Part shown: positions 35,816 to 45,630 of the stretch, piece by piece
How positions within the stretch are numbered: position 1 is the stretch's first letter
Layout: each line of letters opens with the position of its first letter
Assembly (NCBI RefSeq): GCF_015712065.1
Contig: NZ_JACFYZ010000003.1
Span: 124,001 to 188,000, forward strand
From: Ectopseudomonas chengduensis
GTDB lineage: Bacteria; Pseudomonadota; Gammaproteobacteria; Pseudomonadales; Pseudomonadaceae
DNA: 64,000 bases
Direction: 5' to 3'
Translations under genes and position numbers: made by a program
Notes under the pieces: model-generated
Database searches by the model: none
Told to the model about the DNA's origin: nothing
The model's input: only the letters and a program-made list of their open reading frames with translations

Positions 35816-36403
35816 ATGAATCTGCCGCTGTTCCCGCTCAATACCGTACTGTTTCCCGGTTGTGTACTCGACCTGCAGATATTCGAGGCGCGCTACCTGG
35901 ACATGATCAGCCGCTGCATGAAACAGGGCAGTGGTTTCGGTGTGGTGTGCATCGTCGAGGGCGCTGAAGTGGGCGAAGCTGCCAGTAGTTTTGCCGCGAT
36001 TGGCTGCGAGGCCCTGGTGCGCGACTTTCAGCAGCGTACCAACGGCTTGCTGGGTATTCGCGTCGAAGGTGGGCGGTGTTTTCGTGTCGAGCGCGCCCAG
36101 GTTCTGCCTGACCAACTGACCGTCGCCGAGGTGCAGTGGCTTGAGGAACAGCCAGACAGCCCACTGCAGGCCGAGCATGCCGATCTGGCCGCGCTGCTCT
36201 CGGCACTGGCCCAGCATCCGCTGGTGGAAGGGCTGGGCATGGCCGGCTTGCCCAGCGGCCAACTCCAGCTGGCCAATCAGCTGGCCTATCTGTTGCCGCT
36301 GGAGCCGGGGCAGAAGCTGCAGCTGCTGCAACTGGATGACCCGGAACTGCGCCTGAGCCAGTTGCAGGCCATGGTGGAGCACCTGCAGGGCGATGCCTCA
36401 TAG
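35816..36403 (+). CDS. LON N-terminal (substrate-binding) domain protein
   Basis: A 195-residue stand-alone LON-N/PUA-like domain without ATPase or protease parts. It starts MNLPLFPLNTVLFPGCVLDLQIFEARYLDMI, the family hallmark, and includes GFGVVCIVEGAEVG and a C-terminal helical bundle. Stand-alone versions are thought to act as adaptors or chaperones, and in bacteria their role is unclear. It lies 62 nt after cidB and converges on the DedA-PAP2 gene. Confidence 0.88.
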   Translation: MNLPLFPLNTVLFPGCVLDLQIFEARYLDMISRCMKQGSGFGVVCIVEGAEVGEAASSFAAIGCEALVRDFQQRTNGLLGIRVEGGRCFRVERAQVLPDQLTVAEVQWLEEQPDSPLQAEHADLAALLSALAQHPLVEGLGMAGLPSGQLQLANQLAYLLPLEPGQKLQLLQLDDPELRLSQLQAMVEHLQGDAS

Positions 36404-36455
36404 GGGGGCGCCGTGCACCCCTCGATGCGTGAGTGACCCGGCGACGCTCCAGGCT

Positions 36456-37772
36456 TCAATAGCTGTAGCGTAACTGAGTCGCCGACAGCTCCCAGGCGAC
36501 CATGGCGCCAAACAGCGCTGCGCAGGCCGGAATCACCAGCCACCATACCTTCGCCGGCAACGGCTGCATCGGCGCTGCGCGCTGAATCAGGGCCAGGCTG
36601 AGCGCACAACTGGTCGCCGCCACCAGGGCACCAGCGATGATGTCGCTGGGCCAGTGCACCCCCAGGTACACCCGCGACAGGGCGATGGTCAGGGCTGGCA
36701 GGCTCGCCACCAGCAGCCAGGTCAGGCGTGTGCGCGCCGCGCTGCCACGACCGGCCAGCACACCCAGGGCCAGGAAGAAGGCGAATGCCGCAGAGCTGTG
36801 TCCGCTCGGCAGGCTGTAGCTTTCCAGCGGCTGCAGCAGGACATCCGGGCGTGAACGGGCCAGTAGATTCTTCAGCACCGTGGTTGCGGTGGAGGCGAGC
36901 AGCAGGGCGCCAGCGACGAACAGTCCGGCCTGCCACCGACGTGCGGCGAACAGCAGCGCCACCAGCAGGACGCCGGCGGCGAACTGGATATGGAAGTCGC
37001 CGAAGCGCGTGATAAACACCGCGATGGGATCGAAGGCGGCGCTGCGCTCGTCCTGCGCCAGCGTCATCAGGCCCTGGTCGAGGCTGTCCAGGCGCGGGAA
37101 GCCGATCAGCATGGCGGCCAGGGCGATGGCGCCGAGCAGTGCGGCCAGGCTGGCGGCCCAGCGCCGTTCACGCAGGCTGGCCTGCATGATCAGCAGCAAC
37201 ATCACCGCCAGGGCTGCGCTGACGATGCCGGCCGCACCCCAGAAACCTTCTGGTAGCGGCAGGCGCAAGGCGGCGCCGGTGGCCCAGCCGGGCAGCATGT
37301 AGGCCACTGCCCAGCCGGCGGCGGCCAGCAGGCTGACCAGGACGAAGCGCACGGCCGGCATGTCCAGCATACCGGCGACCAATGGCAGCATCGGCCGCAG
37401 CGGGCCGATGTAGCGGCCGACCAGCAGGCTGATCACGCCATAGCGCTGGAAGTAGTTCTCTGCGCCGGTCAACCATTCGGGATGGTCACGCAGCACCGGC
37501 AGGCGCCGGATGCCCTGGTGGAAGCGGCGACCCAGCCCGTAGGAAATCGCGTCGCCGAGCAGGCCGCCGGTATAGGCGAGCAGCAGTGTCTGCCACAGCT
37601 CCAGGGCGCCATTGCCGGCCAACACGGCGAGGGTGAACAGCACCACGGTGCCAGGGATGACGATGCCGGCCACTGCCAGGCACTCCAGGCAGGCGACCAG
37701 AAAAATGGCCAATGCCAGCCAGTGCGGGCTGCCTTGCAACCAGGTGGTCATGCTGTCGAACCATTGCATCAT
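36456..37772 (-). CDS. DedA-PAP2 fusion membrane protein (possible lipid flippase/phosphatase)
   Basis: A 438-residue membrane protein joins two domains. Residues about 1-195 form a DedA domain (ECLAVAGIVIPGT; GLLGDAISYGLGRR; VGRYIGPLRPMLP), a family linked to undecaprenyl-phosphate and phospholipid translocation. Residues about 225-400 form a PAP2 phosphatase domain with the three catalytic motifs KNLLARSRP (301-309), PSGHS (322-326) and SRVYLGVHWPSD (366-377). All catalytic residues are present. A fused transporter-phosphatase could recycle undecaprenyl carriers, which is inference. It overlaps the upstream glycosylase gene by 4 nt. Confidence 0.9.
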   Translation of the reverse strand: MMQWFDSMTTWLQGSPHWLALAIFLVACLECLAVAGIVIPGTVVLFTLAVLAGNGALELWQTLLLAYTGGLLGDAISYGLGRRFHQGIRRLPVLRDHPEWLTGAENYFQRYGVISLLVGRYIGPLRPMLPLVAGMLDMPAVRFVLVSLLAAAGWAVAYMLPGWATGAALRLPLPEGFWGAAGIVSAALAVMLLLIMQASLRERRWAASLAALLGAIALAAMLIGFPRLDSLDQGLMTLAQDERSAAFDPIAVFITRFGDFHIQFAAGVLLVALLFAARRWQAGLFVAGALLLASTATTVLKNLLARSRPDVLLQPLESYSLPSGHSSAAFAFFLALGVLAGRGSAARTRLTWLLVASLPALTIALSRVYLGVHWPSDIIAGALVAATSCALSLALIQRAAPMQPLPAKVWWLVIPACAALFGAMVAWELSATQLRYSY

Positions 37773-38488
37773 GGTCGGGTAGGCTCCAGCGTGTGTAGTT
37801 GATAGTCGTGTCCTTCGACCTGTCCACGGCGCAAAGGGTTGCGCGTGCAGTGGCGGGCATAGCGGGCGTCGACGAAGCGGTAAGGCAGGTGCTCGTCACG
37901 GCCCTTGGGAATGCCCAGTCGCGCACACTGGATGATCGAGTGCGGTCGTTCGCCGACATCCTCGACGAATAGTCGTTGCAGGTCGAAGCGGCGTGCGTCC
38001 CAATCCGGCACTTTCAGACCAAGCGCTTTGCACAGCAGGGTCTGTCCGGCGCACAAGCGCTCGGGCGCGCGCGGCTGGCTCTGGCTGCCTGGGTTGTTGC
38101 GTTGCATCGCGGCCAGAGCATCGGCGCCGCTGACGGCGTCGAGCCACGGATGCGCCGACTTGATCAGCACCGCGTTGCCCGGCCCCTGGGCGCTGAAGTT
38201 CAGCGAGTCGCCACCGCGCGCATAGTACATATAGATGTGCCCGCCGTCGGCGAACAGCGCCTTGCGCTTGTCGGTGTAGCCGAGCGATGCGTGGCTGCCC
38301 TTGTCGACCAGGTAATAGGCCTCGGTCTCGATGATCCGCGCACTCAGCCACTGCGCGCCGACACGATGGCGGATCACCTTGCCGAGCAGTTCGCGAGCAA
38401 CCAGCTGTGCGTCGCGGTCGAAGAACGCATCGGGCAGTGGTCGGGCACCGGGCCAGGGCAAACTGAGGGTGGGTTCGGCAGGCTTCAT
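37769..38488 (-). CDS. 3-methyladenine DNA glycosylase, AAG/MPG family
   Basis: A 239-residue monofunctional glycosylase that removes alkylated bases. Visible are the catalytic-acid region RIIETEAYY (Glu54/Glu56), the DNA-intercalating MYYARGGDSLNF segment and the NAVLIKS strand of the MPG fold. Its size is that of the bacterial AAG family, not of AlkA or Tag. It is translated with a 4-nt overlap with the downstream DedA-PAP2 gene. Confidence 0.92.
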   Translation of the reverse strand: MKPAEPTLSLPWPGARPLPDAFFDRDAQLVARELLGKVIRHRVGAQWLSARIIETEAYYLVDKGSHASLGYTDKRKALFADGGHIYMYYARGGDSLNFSAQGPGNAVLIKSAHPWLDAVSGADALAAMQRNNPGSQSQPRAPERLCAGQTLLCKALGLKVPDWDARRFDLQRLFVEDVGERPHSIIQCARLGIPKGRDEHLPYRFVDARYARHCTRNPLRRGQVEGHDYQLHTLEPTRP

Positions 38489-38692
38489 CTATCGCACGGG
38501 GGCTAGGTCTCGGGCGGCGAGCATAGCAACAAGAAGCTTAAAAATGCCTGAACGTTCCAGCACCCTTGGTGCCCATGTTTGCCCATCGGTGCACTACCCC
38601 GGCTAGGTCCGGCGTTGCCCAGCATTCATCACCTGGCGGACGAGCTGCCTACCGCTTGCCAGACGCCGCTGGGCGTGGCCTTGTGAGCCCGC

Positions 38693-38698
38693 TATAAT
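38693..38698 (+). promoter_or_regulatory. Possible -10 element upstream of proA
   Basis: A consensus TATAAT lies 30 nt before the proA ATG in a 245-nt gap; no good -35 hexamer stands 16-18 nt upstream. The rest of the gap shows nothing gene-like. Confidence 0.4.
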
Positions 38699-38733
38699 CA
38701 GCCCCTTTTTCCAACTGCCAGACCTCCGCCGCC

Positions 38734-39999
38734 ATGACCGAGTCCGTGCACGACTACATGACCCGCCTGGGCCAGGCCGCCCGCCAGGCCTCCAGGGTGC
38801 TCGCCCGTGCCAGCACCGCGCAGAAGAATCGCGCGCTGCAGGCCGCTGCCAATGCCCTCGACGCCGCTCGCGCCGAGTTGACCGCCGCCAACGAACTGGA
38901 CCTGGCTGCCGCCCGCGCCAGCGGTCTGGAGCCGGCCATGGTCGACCGCCTGGCGCTGACGCCGAAGGTGATCGACAGCATGATCGAAGGCCTGCGCCAA
39001 GTGGCGACCCTGCCTGACCCGATCGGCGAGATTCAGGGCATGCGCTACCTGCCGTCCGGTATCCAGGTCGGCAAGATGCGTGTGCCGCTGGGCGTGATCG
39101 GCATCATCTACGAGTCGCGGCCGAACGTGACCATCGATGCGGCCAGCCTGTGCCTGAAGTCCGGCAACGCCACCATCCTGCGTGGCGGCTCCGAGGCCAT
39201 TCATTCCAACCAGGCGATTGCCCGCTGCATCCAGCAGGGCCTGGCCGAGGCCGATCTGCCTGCAGCTGCCGTGCAGGTGGTGGAAACCACTGATCGCGCT
39301 GCCGTCGGTGAGCTGATCACCATGCCGGAGTTCGTCGACGTGATCGTGCCGCGCGGTGGCAAGGGCCTGATCGAGCGCATCAGCCGCGACGCCAAGGTAC
39401 CGGTGATCAAGCACCTGGATGGCGTCTGCCACGTGTATATCGATATCGCTGCCGACCTCGACAAGGCCATTCGCGTTGCCGACAACGCCAAGACCCAGCG
39501 TTATTCGCCGTGCAACGCCATGGAAACCCTGCTGGTGCACCAGGCTATCGCCGCACGTGTGCTGCCGCCGCTAGCCGCCATCTACCGCGACAAGGGCGTG
39601 GAGCTGCGTGGCGATGCCGCCACCCGCGAACTGCTCGGTAGCGGCGTGCTGGAGGCGAGCGAGGACGACTGGTTCGCCGAGTACAACGCGCCGATCCTGG
39701 CGATTCGCATCGTCGACTCACTGGATGCGGCCATCGAGCACATCAATCACTACGGCTCGCAGCACACCGATTCGATCATCACCGAGAACTTCAGCGATGC
39801 GCGGCGCTTCCTCACCGAGGTGGATTCCGCTTCGGTGATGGTCAATGCCTCGACCCGCTTTGCCGATGGTTTCGAGTATGGCCTGGGCGCGGAGATCGGC
39901 ATCTCCACCGACAAGCTGCACGCACGCGGCCCGGTTGGCCTGGAGGGGCTGACCAGCGAGAAGTACGTGGTCTTTGGCGATGGACACATTCGCACATAA
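38734..39999 (+). CDS. proA: Gamma-glutamyl phosphate reductase
   Basis: The second enzyme of proline biosynthesis reduces gamma-glutamyl phosphate to glutamate-5-semialdehyde with NADPH. The 421-residue aldehyde-dehydrogenase-fold enzyme has the cofactor region [34 protein letters not shown], and the catalytic cysteine Cys260 in [13 protein letters not shown]. Length and start match the family. nadD follows with no intergenic base. Confidence 0.97.
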   Translation: MTESVHDYMTRLGQAARQASRVLARASTAQKNRALQAAANALDAARAELTAANELDLAAARASGLEPAMVDRLALTPKVIDSMIEGLRQVATLPDPIGEIQGMRYLPSGIQVGKMRVPLGVIGIIYESRPNVTIDAASLCLKSGNATILRGGSEAIHSNQAIARCIQQGLAEADLPAAAVQVVETTDRAAVGELITMPEFVDVIVPRGGKGLIERISRDAKVPVIKHLDGVCHVYIDIAADLDKAIRVADNAKTQRYSPCNAMETLLVHQAIAARVLPPLAAIYRDKGVELRGDAATRELLGSGVLEASEDDWFAEYNAPILAIRIVDSLDAAIEHINHYGSQHTDSIITENFSDARRFLTEVDSASVMVNASTRFADGFEYGLGAEIGISTDKLHARGPVGLEGLTSEKYVVFGDGHIRT

Positions 40000-40659
40000 A
40001 TGAAACGGATCGGCGCCCGACGCATCGGCCTGCTCGGCGGTACTTTCAACCCGGTGCATATCGGGCATCTGCGTGCTGCGCTGGAAGTGGCCGAGTTCAT
40101 GGCGCTGGACCAGCTGCGGCTGATTCCCAGCGCCAGGCCGCCGCATCGCGACACGCCGCAGGCAACAGCCGAGCAACGCTTGGCCATGGTTCAGCTGGCG
40201 GTGGCCGGCGAGATGCGGCTGACGGTCGATGACCGCGAGCTGCGCCGTAACAAACCGTCTTATACGGTAGACACGCTGGAGTCGGTGCGTGCCGAGCTGG
40301 CAGCGGACGATCAGCTGTTTCTGCTGCTCGGCTGGGACGCTTTCTGCGGCTTGCCGAGTTGGCATCGCTGGCAGGAACTGCTCGAGCATTGCCACCTGTT
40401 GGTGCTGCAACGGCCGGATGCCGACAGCGAAGCGCCGGAGGCGCTGCGCGATCTGCTGGCCGCGCGCAGTGTCAGCGACCCGCTGAGCCTGCAGGGTGCA
40501 GGCGGGCAAATCAGTTTCATCTGGCAGACTCCGCTGGCGATTTCCGCCACGCAGATTCGCCACTTACTGGCAACCGACCGCTCGGCGCGATATCTGCTGC
40601 CGGATGCGGTACTGGCCTATATCCAGGCGCACGATCTGTACCGTGCGCCCAATGCTTGA
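40000..40659 (+). CDS. nadD: Nicotinate-nucleotide adenylyltransferase
   Basis: NadD adenylates nicotinate mononucleotide in NAD synthesis. The 219-residue nucleotidyltransferase has the [12 protein letters not shown] motif (13-24) holding the T/HxGH signature and ISATQIR at the C-terminal end, the ISSTxxR-type motif. Its ATG directly follows the proA stop codon, so the two are co-transcribed. As in other gammaproteobacteria, rsfS follows. Confidence 0.96.
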   Translation: MKRIGARRIGLLGGTFNPVHIGHLRAALEVAEFMALDQLRLIPSARPPHRDTPQATAEQRLAMVQLAVAGEMRLTVDDRELRRNKPSYTVDTLESVRAELAADDQLFLLLGWDAFCGLPSWHRWQELLEHCHLLVLQRPDADSEAPEALRDLLAARSVSDPLSLQGAGGQISFIWQTPLAISATQIRHLLATDRSARYLLPDAVLAYIQAHDLYRAPNA

Positions 40660-40710
40660 AACGTCGCGCATGTGCGCAGGCGTCCATTACACGAGGCAAA
40701 TGAGTCATTT

Positions 40711-41079
40711 ATGAGCAAGCAGAACATGCCCAGCGACGAGCTGGTCAAGATCGCCGTGGCGGCGCTGGAAGAAATCAAGGCGACCGACATCACCGTGATC
40801 GACGTCAAGGACAAGACCAGCATCACCGATTTCATGGTGATCGCCAGCGGTAGTTCCAGTCGTCAGGTCAAGTCGCTGGTGGAAAACGTGCTGGAAAAGG
40901 TCAAGGAGCAGGGTGTGCGCCCGATCGGTAGCGAAGGTCTGGACAGTGGCGAATGGGCCCTGCTCGACCTGGGCGACATCGTCGTGCACGTGATGCTGCC
41001 GACCGCGCGTCAGTTCTATGACCTCGAGCGCCTGTGGCAAGGCGCCGAGCAGAGCCGCGCTCAGCACAGCGCCGAGTAA
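40711..41079 (+). CDS. rsfS: Ribosomal silencing factor RsfS
   Basis: A 122-residue protein of the Iojap family that binds ribosomal protein uL14 and blocks subunit joining in starvation. Motifs are [51 protein letters not shown] and [16 protein letters not shown]. The start at 40711 matches known RsfS; the frame upstream to 40672 is unconserved. It lies between nadD and rlmH, the usual order. Confidence 0.95.
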   Translation: MSKQNMPSDELVKIAVAALEEIKATDITVIDVKDKTSITDFMVIASGSSSRQVKSLVENVLEKVKEQGVRPIGSEGLDSGEWALLDLGDIVVHVMLPTARQFYDLERLWQGAEQSRAQHSAE

Positions 41080-41088
41080 GCCTGGATC

Positions 41089-41556
41089 GTGCGGATCAAG
41101 TTGATCGCCGTCGGTTCGCGCATGCCGCGCTGGGTCGAGGAGGGCTGGCAGGAGTACGTCAAGCGTCTGCCTGCAGAACTGCCGCTGGAGCTGGTGGAAA
41201 TTCCCCTCAACACCCGCGGCAAGAATGCCGACGTTGCCCGCCTGATCCGTCAGGAGGGCGAGGCCATGCTGAGCAAGGTGCAGCCCGGCGAACGTATCGT
41301 CACGCTGGAGGTCCATGGCAAGCCGTGGAGCACCGAGCAGCTGGCGGCGGAGCTGGAGCGCTGGCGTCTCGATGCGCGCAACGTCAACCTCATGGTCGGC
41401 GGTCCGGAAGGGCTGGCACCGGAAGTGTGCGCGCGCAGTGAGCAGCGCTGGTCACTATCACCACTGACGTTGCCCCATCCGCTGGTGCGTATCCTGCTTG
41501 GCGAGCAGATCTACCGCGCCTGGACCGTATTGTCCGGCCATCCGTACCACAAGTGA
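41089..41556 (+). CDS. rlmH: 23S rRNA pseudouridine-1915 N3-methyltransferase RlmH
   Basis: A 155-residue SPOUT methyltransferase that modifies helix 69 of 23S rRNA. The knotted SAM-binding C-terminal half shows [37 protein letters not shown], and ends in SGHPYHK. The start is a GTG at 41089, needed for the conserved [14 protein letters not shown] terminus. It follows rsfS by 9 nt. Confidence 0.95.
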   Translation: MRIKLIAVGSRMPRWVEEGWQEYVKRLPAELPLELVEIPLNTRGKNADVARLIRQEGEAMLSKVQPGERIVTLEVHGKPWSTEQLAAELERWRLDARNVNLMVGGPEGLAPEVCARSEQRWSLSPLTLPHPLVRILLGEQIYRAWTVLSGHPYHK

Positions 41557-41566
41557 TCACCTAGTC

Positions 41567-43459
41567 ATGCCGCAGCCGATTCGCCTCAAGGATCATGAAA
41601 AGGACGCTCGCCTGGTCAAGCGCCGGGTGCTCGTTGGCGGCGTCGTGATCATCCTGCTGACCTGCGTGCTGATCATGCGCATGTACTACCTGCAGGTGAT
41701 TCAGTACGAGCATCACAGCACCCTGGCGGAGAACAACCGCATCCATGTGCAGCCGATCCCGCCGACCCGCGGGCTGATCTTCGACCGCAATGGCGTGATC
41801 ATCGCCGACAACCGCCCCAGCTTCAGCCTGACCGTGACCCGCGAACGCGCCGGTGACTGGCCGAGCGTGCTCGATGCGGTGGTCGAGGTGCTGGAACTCA
41901 GCGAGGATGATCGTGCCCTGTTCGAGCGCCGCGTGCGCCAGGGGCGGCGTCCGTTCGAGCCGGTGCCGATTCTGTTCGAACTGTCCGAAGAGCAGATCGC
42001 TCGCATTGCGGTCAACCAGTTCCGCCTGCCTGGCGTCGAGGTGGCGGCGCAACTGGTGCGGCATTATCCGCAGCAGGAACACTTCGCGCATTCGGTCGGC
42101 TACGTCGGGCGCATCAACGAGCAGGAGCTCAAGCGTCTGGATCCGACCGATTACGCCGGCACCCACCATATCGGCAAGACCGGTATCGAGCGTTTCTACG
42201 AGGACGAGTTGCACGGCGAAGTCGGCTATGAAGAGGTCGAGACCAATGCCCGTGGTCGCGTGTTGCGTGTGCTCAATCGTGTCGATCCGAAACCGGGCAA
42301 GGACATCGTGCTCAGCCTCGATGTCCACTTGCAGGAAGCGGCCGAGAACGCCCTCGGTGGGCGTCGTGGCGCTGTGGTGGCCATCGATCCGAACAATGGC
42401 GAAGTGCTGGCGATGGTCAGCCAGCCCAGTTTCGACCCCAACCCGTTCGTCACCGGCATCAGTTTCAAGGCCTATGGCGAACTGCGCGACTCCATCGATC
42501 AGCCGCTGTATAACCGGGTGCTGCGCGGCCTCTATCCACCAGGCTCGACCATCAAACCGATGGTTGCTGTGGCCGGTCTCGATGCAGGGGTGGTCACTCC
42601 CACTTCGCGGGTGTTCGACCCCGGTTTCTATCAGTTGCCCAATCACAGCCACAAATACCGTAACTGGAACCGCACCGGTGACGGCTGGGTCGATCTCAAC
42701 CTGGCCATCGCCCGCTCCAATGACACCTATTTCTATGATCTGGCGCACAAGATGGGCGTTGATCGCATGCACGATTACATGAGCCGCTTCGGCCTCGGGC
42801 AGCGCGTGGCGCTGGACATGTTCGAGGAAACCGCCGGCCTGATGCCTTCGCGTGACTGGAAGCGGGCACGTTATCGTCAGCCCTGGTACCCGGGCGAGAC
42901 GCTGATTCTCGGCATTGGCCAGGGCTACATGCAGACCACGCCGCTGCAGTTGGCGCAGGCCACCGTGCTGATGGCCACGCGCGGCAAGTGGATTCGTCCG
43001 CACCTGGCCAAGAGCGTCGACGGCCGCCTGCCTGCTGACCCCAATCCGATGCCCGATATCGTCCTGCGTGATCCGAAATTCTGGGATTACGGCATTCACG
43101 GCATGGAAGAGGTATTGCACGGCCCTCGCGGTACCGCGCGCAAGGTCGGTGACAGTTCGGTCTACCGCATCGCTGGCAAGAGCGGTACGGCGCAGGTGGT
43201 GGCGATCAAGCAGGGTGAGAAGTACGACCGCAACAAGGTGCAGGAGCGCCACCGTGACCACGCCCTGTTCGTCGGTTTTGCGCCGGCGCAGAAGCCGCAG
43301 ATCGCCGTGGCGGTCATGGTGGAAAACGGCGAGTCAGGCTCTGGCGTCGCCGCCCCGGTGGTCAAGCAGGTGATGGACGCCTGGCTGCTGGATAAAGAGA
43401 CCGGTCAGCTCAAAGCCGAATTCGCCTTGCCCCAGACTGCCGAGGTCAGCCAGCGATGA
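41567..43459 (+). CDS. mrdA: Penicillin-binding protein 2 (elongasome transpeptidase)
   Basis: PBP2 crosslinks peptidoglycan during lateral-wall growth with RodA. The 630-residue bitopic protein has one N-terminal transmembrane helix (about 21-43), a pedestal domain, and a transpeptidase domain with the active-site STIK (Ser327, Lys330), the SND motif in ARSNDTYFY and KSGT in AGKSGTAQV. The ATG at 41567 was chosen; an earlier in-frame ATG lies in rlmH. It overlaps rodA by four bases. Confidence 0.96.
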   Translation: MPQPIRLKDHEKDARLVKRRVLVGGVVIILLTCVLIMRMYYLQVIQYEHHSTLAENNRIHVQPIPPTRGLIFDRNGVIIADNRPSFSLTVTRERAGDWPSVLDAVVEVLELSEDDRALFERRVRQGRRPFEPVPILFELSEEQIARIAVNQFRLPGVEVAAQLVRHYPQQEHFAHSVGYVGRINEQELKRLDPTDYAGTHHIGKTGIERFYEDELHGEVGYEEVETNARGRVLRVLNRVDPKPGKDIVLSLDVHLQEAAENALGGRRGAVVAIDPNNGEVLAMVSQPSFDPNPFVTGISFKAYGELRDSIDQPLYNRVLRGLYPPGSTIKPMVAVAGLDAGVVTPTSRVFDPGFYQLPNHSHKYRNWNRTGDGWVDLNLAIARSNDTYFYDLAHKMGVDRMHDYMSRFGLGQRVALDMFEETAGLMPSRDWKRARYRQPWYPGETLILGIGQGYMQTTPLQLAQATVLMATRGKWIRPHLAKSVDGRLPADPNPMPDIVLRDPKFWDYGIHGMEEVLHGPRGTARKVGDSSVYRIAGKSGTAQVVAIKQGEKYDRNKVQERHRDHALFVGFAPAQKPQIAVAVMVENGESGSGVAAPVVKQVMDAWLLDKETGQLKAEFALPQTAEVSQR

Positions 43460-44601
43460 TCAGCAATTTCGACCGCACCCTGTCCGACGAGGACGTACTG
43501 CGTCGTCGCGCCAGTCTGTTGCAGCGCATGCATATCGATGGCTGGTTGCTGTTGCTGCTGCTGATTCTGGGCACTGGCAGTCTGTTCATTCTTTATTCGG
43601 CCAGTGGCAAGAACGTCGACCTGCTGCTCAAGCAAGCCTCGTCTTTCGGCATCGGCATGCTCGCGGTGGTGGTGATCGCCCAGTTCGACCCGCGCTTCAT
43701 GGCGCGCTGGGTGCCTCTGGCCTATCTGGCGGGTGTCGCCTTGCTGATAGTGGTGGAGGTGATGGGCCACACCGCGATGGGGGCGACACGCTGGATCAAT
43801 ATTCCCGGGGTGATCCGTTTCCAGCCTTCGGAGCTGATGAAGATCATCATGCCGATGACCATTGCCTGGTACCTGTCACGGTATAACCTGCCGCCACGCT
43901 TCAAGCACATTGTCATCAGCCTGGCGATGATCGGTATTCCCTTCGTGCTGATCGTCAAACAGCCGGACCTGGGGACTTCGCTGCTGATTCTCGCCTCGGG
44001 CGCCTTCGTGGTGTTCATGGCTGGCCTGCAGTGGCGCTGGATCATTGGTGCCGCCGCCGCTGTGGTACCGATTGCGGTGGGCATGTGGTACTTCGTCATG
44101 CATGACTACCAGAAGCGCCGTGTGTTGACCTTCCTCAACCCGGAGAGCGATCCGCTGGGGTCGGGTTGGAACATCATCCAGTCCAAGGCGGCCATCGGTT
44201 CTGGTGGTGTCTTGGGCAAGGGCTGGTTACTGGGTACCCAGTCGCACCTAGATTTTTTGCCGGAAAGCCATACGGACTTTATCATTGCCGTGCTCGCGGA
44301 GGAGTTCGGCCTGGTCGGCGTCTGTCTGTTGTTGCTGCTCTATCTGCTGCTGCTGGCGCGTGGCCTGGTGATTACCGCCCAGGCGCAGACGTTGTTCGGC
44401 AAGCTGCTGGCCGGGGCGCTGACCATGACCTTCTTCGTCTACGTATTCGTCAACATCGGCATGGTCAGCGGGCTGCTGCCGGTGGTTGGGGTGCCGCTGC
44501 CCTTCATTAGTTATGGCGGAACCCATCTGGTCACGCTGTTGTCAGGCTTCGGGATATTGATGGCGATCCACACCCACAGAAAGTGGATCGCTCAGGTTTG
44601 A
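43456..44601 (+). CDS. rodA: Rod-shape SEDS glycosyltransferase RodA
   Basis: RodA polymerises lipid II into glycan strands as the partner of PBP2. The 381-residue polytopic protein has about ten transmembrane helices and SEDS-family motifs including HTAMGATRWINIPGVIRFQPSELMKI, GIPFVLIVKQPDLGTSLLI, LPESHTDFIIAVLAEEFGLVG and VGVPLPFISYGGTHLVTLLSGFG. Its ATG overlaps the PBP2 stop. Expression as an operon with mrdA, mltB, rlpA and dacC is likely. Confidence 0.96.
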   Translation: MISNFDRTLSDEDVLRRRASLLQRMHIDGWLLLLLLILGTGSLFILYSASGKNVDLLLKQASSFGIGMLAVVVIAQFDPRFMARWVPLAYLAGVALLIVVEVMGHTAMGATRWINIPGVIRFQPSELMKIIMPMTIAWYLSRYNLPPRFKHIVISLAMIGIPFVLIVKQPDLGTSLLILASGAFVVFMAGLQWRWIIGAAAAVVPIAVGMWYFVMHDYQKRRVLTFLNPESDPLGSGWNIIQSKAAIGSGGVLGKGWLLGTQSHLDFLPESHTDFIIAVLAEEFGLVGVCLLLLLYLLLLARGLVITAQAQTLFGKLLAGALTMTFFVYVFVNIGMVSGLLPVVGVPLPFISYGGTHLVTLLSGFGILMAIHTHRKWIAQV

Positions 44602-44619
44602 TTTGGGGGTTTTTAGTTA

Positions 44620-45630
44620 ATGCATTCTCTGCGTAGTTGGGCTGCTCGTACGCTCATTGGAGTCGGTATCGCCGGCGCGCTTGGTACTGGCGCACAGGCG
44701 CTGGCGGCCGATTACGACGGTTCGCCGCAGGTGGCCGAGTTCGTCGAGGAAATGACCCGCGACTATGGCTTCGCCAGCGAGCAACTGGTCAGTCTGTTCG
44801 CCGAGGTCGAGCGCAAGCAGGCAATCCTCGATGCCATTTCGCGCCCGGCGGAGAAGGTCAAACCCTGGAAGGAATACCGGCCGATCTTCATTACCGACAA
44901 GCGCATCGCCCAGGGCGTGGAGTTCTGGAGCAAGAACCAGGCTGCGCTGGAAAAGGCCGAGGCCGAGTACGGTGTGCCGGCGCAGTTCATTGTCGCCATC
45001 ATCGGCGTGGAAACCTTCTACGGTGGCAACACCGGCAGTTGGCGGGTGATGGACGCGCTGTCCACGCTGGCCTTCGACTACCCGCCGCGCGCGCCGTTCT
45101 TCCGCAAGGAACTGCGCGAATTTCTGCTGCTGACCCGTGAGGAGCAGGTCGACCCGATCACCCTCAAGGGGTCTTATGCCGGTGCCATGGGCTTGCCACA
45201 GTTCATGCCGAGCAGTTTCCGTGCTTACGCCGTGGACTTCGATGGCGACGGCCATATCAACATCTGGAGCAACCCGACCGATGCCATCGGCAGTGTTGCC
45301 AGCTATTTCAAGCGCCACGGCTGGCAGGCCGGCGGTCAGGTCGCCAGTCGCGTCGAGGCCAGTGGCGCTCGCGTCGACGAAGGCCTGACGCAGGGGCTGG
45401 ACCCGGTGAAGAGCGTCGCCGAGCTGCGCGCGCTGGGCTGGAACAGCCAGGACAAACTGGCAGAAGACCTGCCGGTCACCGCGTTTCGTCTGGAAGGCGC
45501 ACAAGGCGACGAATACTGGTTTGGCTTGCCCAACTTCTACACCATCACCCGCTACAATCGCAGCGTGATGTATGCCATGGCGGTCAACCAACTGGCCGAA
45601 CTGCTGGTCGAAGCGCGGGGTAATCGATGA
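44620..45630 (+). CDS. mltB: Lytic murein transglycosylase B
   Basis: A 336-residue exported lytic transglycosylase that cleaves glycan strands to 1,6-anhydro-MurNAc ends. The signal peptide has cleavage near AQALA-ADY with no lipobox, so it is soluble and matches SltB1 of P. aeruginosa rather than lipid-anchored MltB. Catalytic Glu131 lies in IIGVETFYGGNTG, followed by GAMGLPQFMPSS and FDGDGHINIW. It lies 18 nt after rodA and overlaps rlpA by four bases. Confidence 0.93.
   Translation: MHSLRSWAARTLIGVGIAGALGTGAQALAADYDGSPQVAEFVEEMTRDYGFASEQLVSLFAEVERKQAILDAISRPAEKVKPWKEYRPIFITDKRIAQGVEFWSKNQAALEKAEAEYGVPAQFIVAIIGVETFYGGNTGSWRVMDALSTLAFDYPPRAPFFRKELREFLLLTREEQVDPITLKGSYAGAMGLPQFMPSSFRAYAVDFDGDGHINIWSNPTDAIGSVASYFKRHGWQAGGQVASRVEASGARVDEGLTQGLDPVKSVAELRALGWNSQDKLAEDLPVTAFRLEGAQGDEYWFGLPNFYTITRYNRSVMYAMAVNQLAELLVEARGNR

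Noticed and set aside
41561..43261. A 566-codon minus-strand open frame opposite PBP2
   Set aside because: The sense strand encodes an intact PBP2 with all catalytic motifs; the antisense product lacks any domain.
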